64,000 bases of DNA from Iodobacter fluviatilis. Lineage in GTDB: Bacteria > Pseudomonadota > Gammaproteobacteria > Burkholderiales > Chitinibacteraceae. Below, one piece after another: positions 1 to 11,633 of this stretch. The DNA lies in NCBI RefSeq assembly GCF_900451195.1, contig NZ_UGHR01000001.1, positions 2,976,001 to 3,040,000 on the forward strand, read 5' to 3'. The position numbers and the translations under genes are program-made. Within the stretch, counting starts at the first letter, position 1. Each line of letters opens with the position of its first letter. Below the pieces are notes generated by a model that did no database searches, was not told where the DNA came from, and saw only the letters and a list, made by a program, of their open reading frames with translations.

Positions 1-811
1 GCAACATAATAAAATCTTTGGCCGCAACCAGTGCTTCGGCGCGTGAATCATGCGCCAGATCGATCAGCTGACCAGACGTCAGCGTTTCACCAAAAAAGAG
101 GCTGGCCACTTCGGGCAGCTGATGCGCCTCGTCAAAAATAACGGTATTACAGGCGGGCAACAATTCACCCGCGCCTTCATCCCGCAGCCAGACATCTGCA
201 AAAAATAAATGATGGTTTACCACCACCACATCGGCATCTTGTGCGTCTTTGCGTGCTTTCAACACAAAGCAATCCTGATGACTCGGGCAATCCTGGCCAA
301 GGCAATTATCACGGGTAGAGGTAACCTGCCCCCAGATGGGCGCGTTTTCCGGCACGCCGGGGCAGGCGGCTTTATCCCCTGATATTGTTGTTTTGGCATA
401 ACGCTGCACTTTGACTAAATCGGCAACGTCTTCTTTGCGCATAAAGCGCCCTTCCTGCTCGGTGCGTGCCAGATGATAATGGCAGACATAATTTGAGCGA
501 CCCTTGAGCAGTGCAATGGTCACCGGCACCTGCAATACTTTGCGTACAGTTGGAATATCGCGGGCAAACAACTGATCCTGCAATGTTTTGGTACCAGTGG
601 AAACAATCACTTTGCCGCCAGACAAGAGAGCGGGCACCAGATAGGCAAAGGTTTTACCCGTGCCCGTGCCGGCCTCAGCAATCAGCTGGCCCTGGTTCTT
701 GATTGCAATTTCAACGGCCTGCGCCATTTCTAATTGCTGCACGCGCAATTTATAGCCAGGAAACGCATCGGCAAAGGGGCCGTCGTCGGCAAAAACCGCA
801 TCAAGTGTCAT
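1..811 (-). CDS. yoaA: ATP-dependent DNA helicase, YoaA/DinG family (3' part outside window)
   Basis: This is the N-terminal 270 residues of an XPD-like superfamily 2 helicase; the gene runs off the left edge, so the helicase C-terminal half is not seen. A Walker A motif (AGTGTGKT) lies near residue 45 and a DEAH box at residues 227-230 (FDEAHQLPEV). Between them are spaced cysteines (NYVC, ACPG, NCLGQDCPSHQDC) that fit the Fe-S cluster domain of this family. The stretch DADVVVVNHHLF resembles E. coli YoaA more than DinG. YoaA family members act in DNA repair and replication-fork tolerance with the clamp-loader subunit chi; that role is family knowledge. The start is the ATG at 811. Confidence 0.9.
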   Translation of the reverse strand, partial: MTLDAVFADDGPFADAFPGYKLRVQQLEMAQAVEIAIKNQGQLIAEAGTGTGKTFAYLVPALLSGGKVIVSTGTKTLQDQLFARDIPTVRKVLQVPVTIALLKGRSNYVCHYHLARTEQEGRFMRKEDVADLVKVQRYAKTTISGDKAACPGVPENAPIWGQVTSTRDNCLGQDCPSHQDCFVLKARKDAQDADVVVVNHHLFFADVWLRDEGAGELLPACNTVIFDEAHQLPEVASLFFGETLTSGQLIDLAHDSRAEALVAAKDFIML

Positions 812-891
812 AAACTCAGGCCAAAAAGCAAAGACAGGATTGTAACAAGATGACAGCACTTCTCTCTAAATGATTGTTGAATAAAATGCAC

Positions 892-918
892 AAAAAAAAG
901 CCCCACCAGCGGTGGGGC
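892..918 (-). terminator. Rho-independent terminator downstream of the SDR gene
   Basis: An 8-bp perfect GC stem (gccccacc / ggtggggc, loop agc) is followed on the minus strand by a run of eight T. It ends the minus-strand transcript that carries the SDR gene and probably hpnDE. Confidence 0.85.
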
Positions 919-967
919 CATAAGGGGACGAAGCAAGCACTAACATTCATTAGCACTCAAGCTATGA

Positions 968-1777
968 TCATGCCTCTGCAGACAAGTTCCCATCCCCGGC
1001 ATTTTTATTTACAACACTGTCAGCTACTAATGTTTTGCCGCTCTGACCACGGCTGGCATCGCCCATCCAGTACAAAATAGCCGGCACAATCGAGCGGGTT
1101 GGCGGCAGGCTTTCACGCGTTTCACCCGGATGCGTTTTCAGGCGGAATGGTGATTGAATCGGGCCAGGAACTAAGAGATTAATCCGCATATGTTCCATGC
1201 TTTCCCACTCGGCAGCCGCAATCTCGACCAGATTTTTTTGCCCTACTTTGCTGACGCTATAGCCACCCCAATATGCATTTGGTGCAAAGGCATGATGCTC
1301 GCCCAGCAGCAGAATGCTAGCGTCTGGTGCGTCTTTTAAAAGTGGAAATAAAGCACGGTTGAGCACAAAGGGCGCAGCAACGTTGACTTTGAACATCTCC
1401 ACCCACTCATCCATTTTTTGATTGGCCAGCGGCGACAAATGGGTAAAACCATTCGCACAATGCAAAATACCATCCAGACGACCAAATTCTTTTTGAATCA
1501 GCACCGCCATTTGTGCAATCTCTGCCTCGCCGGATTTTGCCAGATCAAAAGGAATCGCTGCGGGCTGCGGATAACCTGCAGCTTCAATCGCGTCATATAC
1601 TTTGGCAAGTTTTTTCTCGTTGCGCCCCAGTAAAATCACCGTTGCACCATGCTCAGCCAGCGCCATTGCCGCCGCCTCACCGATGCCCTGCCCCGCCCCG
1701 GTGACTAAAATCACGCGGCTGCGAAATGCACCTGCCGGTGCCTGATAATTTTTCCAATCGCCCATTACTTCACTCAT
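968..1777 (-). CDS. YciK-like short-chain dehydrogenase/reductase with atypical active site
   Basis: This 269-residue Rossmann-fold protein resembles E. coli YciK in length and sequence. The cofactor motif TGAGQGIG is at residues 26-33 and the catalytic YxxxK (YSVSK) starts at Tyr173. The residue 13 before Tyr173, usually the catalytic Ser, is Glu160 (context LLLGEHHAF), and the usual NNAG motif reads HCANG. It may therefore be a reductase with altered chemistry or a non-catalytic member. It lies 14 bp downstream of hpnE on the same strand and is followed by a strong terminator, so it is probably the last gene of that operon. The substrate is not deducible. The start ATG at 1777 is used; a second Met lies four codons in. 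Confidence 0.85.
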   Translation of the reverse strand: MSEVMGDWKNYQAPAGAFRSRVILVTGAGQGIGEAAAMALAEHGATVILLGRNEKKLAKVYDAIEAAGYPQPAAIPFDLAKSGEAEIAQMAVLIQKEFGRLDGILHCANGFTHLSPLANQKMDEWVEMFKVNVAAPFVLNRALFPLLKDAPDASILLLGEHHAFAPNAYWGGYSVSKVGQKNLVEIAAAEWESMEHMRINLLVPGPIQSPFRLKTHPGETRESLPPTRSIVPAILYWMGDASRGQSGKTLVADSVVNKNAGDGNLSAEA

Positions 1778-1791
1778 TTTTATCCCTTTTA

Positions 1792-3132
1792 TCAGAGCTT
1801 ATTAGTTAACTCTTGCAGCAGACCCTCTGCAGCCGCCTTACCACTTCTTACCGCACCTTCCAGCGTGGCCGGATAATCACCTTTTCCTGCCAGCCCGGCT
1901 GTGTAATCGCCAGCCAGCCAAAAGCCAGCAGCACAGGTTTGATTGCCCGGGCGCTGCAAATCAGGCGTGCAAGCAAAAGTAGCCCGCTTTTCAGTAATCA
2001 CCCGATACCAGAGCGCATCCTTAGGCAAAGCCAAACGCTGATGTAACTCCTGTATCAGCAACCTTGCTAGCTCATTCTGAGCCAGCGCCTGATGCTGCCC
2101 CTCTGCCGAGATCACAACCGCAATCAGTCCTGCAGTATTGTGCGTATATCCACGGTCAAAAACCCACTGCGCCATTGAATCACTCAGACCCAGCATGGGT
2201 TTGGGCAGCTGCACATCAGGGGCGTATTGCAAATAAACCGTGACTATCGGTTGGTAAGTCCAGCCCCGCACTTGCAAGGGCAACACATTGGGTACAGATA
2301 CTTGCAAAGCGGATAAACCATGCGGTGGCAGCGCACAGATCACTGCATCAAAAACCTCGTTCTCACCATTAAGCTGCCAGCCCTGAGCAACTTTCTCCAC
2401 ACGCCGAACCCGGCGCGAGCGGTAAACATGCCCGCCTTTTTGCTCAATAAACCGGGCCGCCGCATCAGGGTATAAAGCCGAAAAATCCAGCCTTGGCAGC
2501 AGCAAATCTGAGGCCGCACGCGCGCCCCCCAAACTATCCCGCAATACATTTAATAAAACCTGTGCAGACGCCTGCTCCAGCGGTGTATTTAATGCAGCGA
2601 CGGTCAGCGGCTGCCAAAACCGGCTGATTAATACATCAGGCTGACGCTGCTCCTTTAGCCAAGCGCTCACGGTTAAATCCTCAGCCAGCCGCCATTTTGC
2701 CGCCTGAGCCACACGAATCGTGCGCACTAATGCAAATCGCTCTGACCAGGATAAGCCTTTAGCAAACAGCAAGCCAAAAGCAAGATGCAAAGGCGCGGGT
2801 AATTTGGGGCAGGCCAGCCGAAAGCCAGGCTCTACTTGCAGCTCCATCGGGCGACGCAAAAAGCCGGCCTGGCTGTCTGCGCCTACTTTTGTCATCATTT
2901 CCAGCAAGCCGGTATACGCACCAATCACAAGGTGCTGACCATTATCGAGCGACTTGCCTTCCAGGCCTACTTTTCTGGCACGCCCGCCAAGCACTTTGCC
3001 CGCCTCAAACACGCTGACATGAACGCCAGCCGCAGCAAGCTCTGTGGCTGCCGTCATACCAGCATAACCAGCGCCCAGCACCGCAACAGAGTATTGCTTT
3101 AACACAGCCACCACGTTTTCCATGCCAGCCAT
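1792..3132 (-). CDS. hpnE: Hydroxysqualene dehydroxylase HpnE (FAD-dependent)
   Basis: This 446-residue FAD-dependent amine-oxidase-fold protein has a dinucleotide-binding motif near the N terminus (VLGAGYAGMTAATELA, about residues 18-33) followed by VFEAGKVLGGRA, the second FAD-contact stretch of squalene-associated desaturases. Near the C terminus, WLAGDYTAG is the family's closing FAD motif. HpnE reduces hydroxysqualene to squalene in the bacterial HpnCDE route that feeds hopanoids. It overlaps the 3' end of hpnD by 34 bp, implying translational coupling, which supports the assignment over other FAD desaturases such as phytoene desaturase. ATGs at 3132 and 3123 are both possible starts; neither has a strong Shine-Dalgarno sequence. 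Confidence 0.9.
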   Translation of the reverse strand: MAGMENVVAVLKQYSVAVLGAGYAGMTAATELAAAGVHVSVFEAGKVLGGRARKVGLEGKSLDNGQHLVIGAYTGLLEMMTKVGADSQAGFLRRPMELQVEPGFRLACPKLPAPLHLAFGLLFAKGLSWSERFALVRTIRVAQAAKWRLAEDLTVSAWLKEQRQPDVLISRFWQPLTVAALNTPLEQASAQVLLNVLRDSLGGARAASDLLLPRLDFSALYPDAAARFIEQKGGHVYRSRRVRRVEKVAQGWQLNGENEVFDAVICALPPHGLSALQVSVPNVLPLQVRGWTYQPIVTVYLQYAPDVQLPKPMLGLSDSMAQWVFDRGYTHNTAGLIAVVISAEGQHQALAQNELARLLIQELHQRLALPKDALWYRVITEKRATFACTPDLQRPGNQTCAAGFWLAGDYTAGLAGKGDYPATLEGAVRSGKAAAEGLLQELTNKL

Positions 3133-3935
3133 AATTTGCGAATCGGGGTTAATGAAAGCCTTTGATTAAGGACCTTACCTACACCATCTTTTTTAATTTC
3201 TTGTAATGTAGCGCGATAAATCGCCGCCATCACCAGCCCTGTGCGTTGCGGCTTTTTATCAACGGCCGGTAATTGCGCCAAAGCTTGCGCATAATATTGC
3301 TCGGCCCGCTCTATTTGAAAATCCATTAATGCCCGAAATTCTGGTGTTTCACGGCAAGCCAGTATATCGGCAGCAGGAACATTAAATTGCTGCAATTCAG
3401 TCACGGGCAAATAGATCCGACCTCGACGAGCATCTTCACCCACATCACGAATAATATTGGTTAATTGAAACGCCAATCCCAAATCATGGGCATATTTAAG
3501 CGTACCACGATCTGTATATCCAAAAATTTGCGCGGCCATTTGCCCAACAACAGACGCCACCCGATAGCAATACAATTGCAAATCTTTAAAGCTATTATAC
3601 CGGGCCATATCCAGATCCATCTCCATACCATCGATGATTTCTAGAAACAGCGTTTGTTGCAAATCATATTTCTTAATAGCGGGCATTAAAGCCTGCGTCA
3701 CCGGATGTTGAGGCGTCCCCGCAAAGAGCTGATCAATTTCATCACGCCACCAAGCTAATTTAGTTCTTGCCACACTTTCTTCGTGGCATTCATCCACCAC
3801 ATCATCTACTTCACGGCAAAATGCATATAAGGCAGTAATCGCTTTTCTTTGCTCTAAAGGCAAAAAACGAAAACTGTAATAAAAACTAGAGCCACTTTTG
3901 GCGGCTTTATCTTCACAATATTGCTCAGGGGTCAC
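3099..3935 (-). CDS. hpnD: Presqualene diphosphate synthase HpnD
   Basis: This 278-residue trans-isoprenyl diphosphate synthase is of the squalene/phytoene synthase family. The first Asp-rich motif is in FCREVDDVVDE (about residues 39-49) and the second is in IIRDVGEDARRGRIYLP, both needed to bind Mg-diphosphate. It condenses two farnesyl diphosphates to presqualene diphosphate. Its length and its coupling to hpnE identify it as HpnD rather than HpnC. HpnC, which usually turns presqualene diphosphate into hydroxysqualene, is not next to it; the upstream gene is an unrelated lipoprotein 92 bp away. The start ATG at 3935 follows a purine-poor leader. Confidence 0.9.
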   Translation of the reverse strand: MTPEQYCEDKAAKSGSSFYYSFRFLPLEQRKAITALYAFCREVDDVVDECHEESVARTKLAWWRDEIDQLFAGTPQHPVTQALMPAIKKYDLQQTLFLEIIDGMEMDLDMARYNSFKDLQLYCYRVASVVGQMAAQIFGYTDRGTLKYAHDLGLAFQLTNIIRDVGEDARRGRIYLPVTELQQFNVPAADILACRETPEFRALMDFQIERAEQYYAQALAQLPAVDKKPQRTGLVMAAIYRATLQEIKKDGVGKVLNQRLSLTPIRKLWLAWKTWWLC

Positions 3936-4027
3936 GGGTTTTTCCGTTTAAATAATTAGCGTAAAACAGCATTAACAGCGTGGTATTTTCCGTATAGCTA
4001 ATAAGGAACAAACCACGGCGTTCAGCC

Positions 4028-4663
4028 TCATTGCTCAGGTAAAATAATTTTCACTTCACGGCTTGATCCGGAAACGCCGGGAAACTGCTCAAATAAGGCA
4101 CGAATCAACCATGGCACGGCAGGCTCAATCGCATCATCAGAACTGCGATTCACCGCTTTACCTTCAAATAATTTTGCAAAACGCCCGGCAGCCAAATCTT
4201 TTCTGTCCAATATATCCAGTGTCAGCTGACGGCTATAAACTGTGTCGCTTACGGGCCTGCTGCCTACAACACCACTTTCAGTGCGGGTATACGGGACTAA
4301 AACCACGCCATTTGCAGTGGAAACCCGGCGATAGTAGGTACTAAAACCAACCGTTCCCCAAATCGGCTCCTGGCTTGTCACTGTTTTGCCGCCATCAACC
4401 TGATACTGCAAGCGCACTAGCCAGTCTGCAGCGCTCATATTTGGCTCGTAAACATAGCCTTTACGCATCAGCTCGGCACTGACATCTTCTTCAAAATCAC
4501 GCTGCGCTAGGCTTTGTACTTGCGAAGCATTACGCTCAAACGCAAAACGCTGAGCAGCGGGGCTGCTTGCCAGGTTGTGCCTTACGCTTACTGTTGCTGC
4601 AAATTGCGGCGCGGCGCACCCAGTCAGAAATACCGCCACAAGGGCCATCAACTTAAGCATCAT
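4028..4663 (-). CDS. DUF4136-type lipoprotein
   Basis: This 211-residue protein has a lipoprotein signal (VAVFLTGC, lipidated Cys16) and a body that fits DUF4136-type outer-membrane lipoproteins: an FAFERN motif, a lone Asp-rich VSAELMRKGY helix and paired strands with DWLVRLQYQV. No catalytic motif is visible. The start codon overlaps the aroC stop (TAATG), so it is translationally coupled to aroC, although the functional link is unclear. Two consecutive ATGs (4663 and 4660) are possible. The function is unknown; cell-envelope location is inferred from the lipobox. Confidence 0.75.
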   Translation of the reverse strand: MMLKLMALVAVFLTGCAAPQFAATVSVRHNLASSPAAQRFAFERNASQVQSLAQRDFEEDVSAELMRKGYVYEPNMSAADWLVRLQYQVDGGKTVTSQEPIWGTVGFSTYYRRVSTANGVVLVPYTRTESGVVGSRPVSDTVYSRQLTLDILDRKDLAAGRFAKLFEGKAVNRSSDDAIEPAVPWLIRALFEQFPGVSGSSREVKIILPEQ

Positions 4664-5763
4664 TAAATCCTTTTTGCAGGAATGCGTGGCGTATCTACTT
4701 TGACATCACCGCACTGAGCACGATGACGCAAGGCGTGATCAATCAACACTAATGCCAGCATGGCTTCAGCGATCGGCGTAGCCCGAATCCCCACGCAGGG
4801 ATCATGGCGCCCGGTTGTTGCCATCAACACCGGATTGCCTTCTTTATCAATGGAATGACGCTCTTGTGCAATGCTGGAAGTCGGTTTGACCGCCAAATTC
4901 ACTACAATATCTTGGCCAGTAGAAATGCCACCTAAAATACCGCCTGCGTGATTGCTTGCGAAACCCGTTGGGGTCAGCTCATCGCAATGCACCGAGCCTT
5001 TTTGTGCAATGCTTTCAAAGCCAGCGCCAATCTCAACGCCTTTTACCGCATTAATATTCATCATGGCATAGGCAATTTCGGCATCGAGGCGATCATACAC
5101 AGGCTCGCCCAGACCAACCGGCACATTTTCAGCCACCACAGTAATTTGTGCACCTACCGAATCACGCTCTTTACGAACAGCATCCATATAGTCTTCAAGC
5201 TGCGGTACGATTTCCGCATTAGGTGCAAAAAAAGCATTTCCGCTAACGTCATCCCAACTCTTAAATGGAATCGCGATTTCACCCAGCTGGCTCATATAGC
5301 CGCGAATCTCAATACCATACTTCTCACGCAGCCATTTTTTAGCAATAGCCCCCGCCGCCACACGCACCGCCGTTTCACGCGCAGAAGATCGTCCACCACC
5401 TCGCGGATCACGAATGCCATATTTATGCCAATAAGTGTAATCAGCATGCCCCGGGCGAAATGTTTCAACAATTTTGCCGTAATCTTGGCTACGCTGGTCT
5501 TGATTGCGAATCAGCAGCGCAATCGGCGTACCGGTGGTTTTGCCTTCATAAATGCCCGACAGAATCTCTACTGTATCCGGCTCTTTGCGCTGAGTCACAT
5601 GGCGGGAAGTACCGGGTTTACGACGATCTAACTCAGCCTGAATATCTTCAACACTCAAATCCATTCCGGGCGGGCATCCATCCACCACACAACCAATCCC
5701 TGCCCCATGGCTTTCGCCAAATGAAGTTACCGTAAACAATAAACCAAGCGTGTTTCCAGACAT
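4663..5763 (-). CDS. aroC: Chorismate synthase
   Basis: This 366-residue protein is the usual length for chorismate synthase. Family signatures are clear: SFGESHG near residue 17, [11 protein letters not shown] near residue 121, and [19 protein letters not shown] near residue 320. It removes phosphate from 5-enolpyruvylshikimate-3-phosphate to give chorismate, the last shared step of aromatic amino acid synthesis, using reduced FMN without net redox change. It is the first gene of a two-gene minus-strand unit, its stop overlapping the start of the DUF4136 lipoprotein gene. The start at 5763 ([20 protein letters not shown]) matches the family N terminus. Confidence 0.97.
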   Translation of the reverse strand: MSGNTLGLLFTVTSFGESHGAGIGCVVDGCPPGMDLSVEDIQAELDRRKPGTSRHVTQRKEPDTVEILSGIYEGKTTGTPIALLIRNQDQRSQDYGKIVETFRPGHADYTYWHKYGIRDPRGGGRSSARETAVRVAAGAIAKKWLREKYGIEIRGYMSQLGEIAIPFKSWDDVSGNAFFAPNAEIVPQLEDYMDAVRKERDSVGAQITVVAENVPVGLGEPVYDRLDAEIAYAMMNINAVKGVEIGAGFESIAQKGSVHCDELTPTGFASNHAGGILGGISTGQDIVVNLAVKPTSSIAQERHSIDKEGNPVLMATTGRHDPCVGIRATPIAEAMLALVLIDHALRHRAQCGDVKVDTPRIPAKRI

Positions 5764-5927
5764 TCCAAATCCTCAAAGCCAGTGGCAGACAGATAGTCTG
5801 AATTCTAACATGGACAGCCATCTATCTAGGCTTACAAGTAAACATGAGCTCGTGTATTTTTTACTGCCATTAACTTATCAAGCGACGCGCGCTTTGCAGG
5901 TGTGATTGAGCATACGCAAAATAGTAG

Positions 5928-5959
5928 GTTGGGTTAGCAGCCTTATCGCGTAACCCAAC
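5928..5959. repeat. Inverted repeat with 9-bp arms in the aroC/rrn intergenic region
   Basis: The arms gttgggtta and taacccaac flank a 14-base spacer. The surrounding 5764-6016 contains no convincing coding sequence. The pattern is like dispersed intergenic palindromes seen in many proteobacteria, but other copies cannot be counted from this window. Confidence 0.5.
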
Positions 5960-6016
5960 ATGCAAACCGCTGGTGCTTATCGCTACGCTACAGCGCGCAT
6001 TTCTTCCGCGCAAAGC

Positions 6017-6046
6017 AAAACCCCCGCCTCTTTCGAGTACGGGGGT
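6017..6046 (-). terminator. rRNA operon terminator
   Basis: On the minus strand, just downstream of 5S, a stem acccccg / cgggggt is followed by TTTTGCTTT. It ends the rRNA transcript read from about 11.2 kb. Confidence 0.8.
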
Positions 6047-6062
6047 CTTGGTACGGCTTAGG

Positions 6063-6179
6063 GTGTCTGGCAATGACCTACTTTCACACAGGTAATCTGC
6101 ACTATCATCGGCGCTAAGGTGTTTCACTGTCCTGTTCGGGATGGGAAGGAGTGGGACCACCTCGCTATGGTCGCCAGAC
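6063..6179 (-). rRNA. rrf: 5S ribosomal RNA
   Basis: About 117 nt read on the minus strand starting GTCTGGCGACCATAGCG, containing GGTGGTCCCAC and CCCATCCCGAAC, and closing with GCCAGACAC that pairs with its 5' end. It follows the 23S gene in standard order. The ends are estimated from the terminal stem and may be off by one or two bases. Confidence 0.95.
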
Positions 6180-6325
6180 TTTAACGGGTTAACTCGTTGC
6201 ACATGCTGCTCTGCAACGCGTTCAGTTCAATAGAAGAAGTAATATATTGCTTTGTACTGCTTGTTTCTCAAATTCAGTTCTAATCTTGGGTAGATTATAC
6301 CGTCGCACACACGCGCTTCAGGTTA

Positions 6326-9218
<2,893 letters not shown>

Positions 9219-9369
9219 ATAACCTCAAACACGTATCAACAAAGTTAATACAATTCGAAGTATCTGATTTCGCTTTGTTTGCGACATCGATTATTCAGTT
9301 CTGACTTCGAACAATCGATTTTGATACAATCTACCCTTATTTATTTCTAAATTTGAGTATTACTTCTTC

Positions 9370-9385
9370 TATTTTTTTAAAGATC
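9370..9385 (-). promoter_or_regulatory. boxA-like antitermination element in the spacer
   Basis: The 16-mer GATCTTTAAAAAAATA on the minus strand is repeated exactly in the 16S leader at 11170-11185. An rrn boxA for NusB/NusE antitermination typically occurs once in the leader and once in the 16S-23S spacer, which fits this placement. The assignment rests on position and duplication. Confidence 0.6.
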
Positions 9386-9477
9386 AAGTTACTGTCTTGC
9401 TGATTTTAGAAACCAGAATAAATGTGACTTTATTAAATCACATCAATTCTGAATCCTAATCAACAATCCCTAAACCT

Positions 9478-9496
9478 ACAGTCGATGAGTGTGAGT
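9478..9496 (-). other. 16S precursor processing stem, 3' arm
   Basis: Nineteen bases that are the exact reverse complement of 11153-11171 upstream of 16S. Together they bring the two ends of the 16S precursor into a duplex, as expected for an RNase III substrate. Confidence 0.75.
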
Positions 9497-9519
9497 ACTC
9501 AATCCAAAAGTCTTCTCTT

Positions 9520-11056
<1,537 letters not shown>

Positions 11057-11152
11057 TCACTAAGCTAGTACTTACTGGCTTACTTTATTCGGCACATCCA
11101 TCGCTGAATGCACCTTACTCATGTAAGCACTTGTTTCGCTTCCGAATCAAGC

Positions 11153-11171
11153 ACTCACACTCATCGACTGT
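11153..11171 (-). other. 16S precursor processing stem, 5' arm
   Basis: This leader sequence is exactly complementary over 19 bases to 9478-9496 beyond the 16S 3' end, forming the base of the 16S precursor stem. Confidence 0.75.
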
Positions 11172-11185
11172 ATTTTTTTAAAGAT
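11170..11185 (-). promoter_or_regulatory. boxA-like element in the rRNA leader
   Basis: This is the same 16-mer as at 9370-9385, sitting in the leader between promoter and 16S, the normal position of rrn boxA. Confidence 0.6.
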
Positions 11186-11239
11186 CGTTCTCGCTATCTG
11201 CATCACTCCGTTTCCGTGTGTGCTGCAGCGAGAGGCCGA

Positions 11240-11268
11240 AATATACGGCCCTAGGCCTGTGACGTCAA
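11240..11268 (-). promoter_or_regulatory. rRNA operon promoter (sigma-70 type)
   Basis: On the minus strand a -35 TTGACG (11268-11263) and a -10 TATATT (11245-11240) are separated by exactly 17 bp. A GC-rich stretch follows the -10, as expected for a stringently controlled discriminator. The DNA upstream (about 11281-11330) is A/T-rich like an UP element. The rest of 11269-11633 shows no gene. Confidence 0.8.
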
Positions 11269-11633
11269 CCACTAGCATGCAATAAAATTGTAGAAATAAC
11301 CTAAGTAATTGATTTAATTAAAAGGTAACTTTCATCAACGTGTCGTGTTAAAGCTCACCGCATATTATGTTTAATGGGAAAGAAGCCATTACAGTAAAAA
11401 AAGCGCCAAGGTTAAACCCATAGAACGCTGCCAGCAGCGAAGAATATAGCTAAAAAACCCCAATACAGCAGAAGGTTCCGTATAAGATAGTCATCTGATA
11501 AAAAACACATCAGAATATTATTACTTTCATACAATACCTGTTTGAAATGCAGCTTTGCTTTTTTTGTAAAACACCAGCAAAAATGATCAACCCACTATCC
11601 GGCCCTAAATCCTGATACACCCAGGAGCTACCC

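Noticed and set aside
4948..5631. A 227-residue open frame on the plus strand
   Set aside because: It lies entirely opposite aroC, and its composition is that of an antisense shadow. aroC is certain on the other strand.
5870..6202. A 110-residue open frame across 5S
   Set aside because: It covers the 5S gene and its terminator, so it is not a protein gene.
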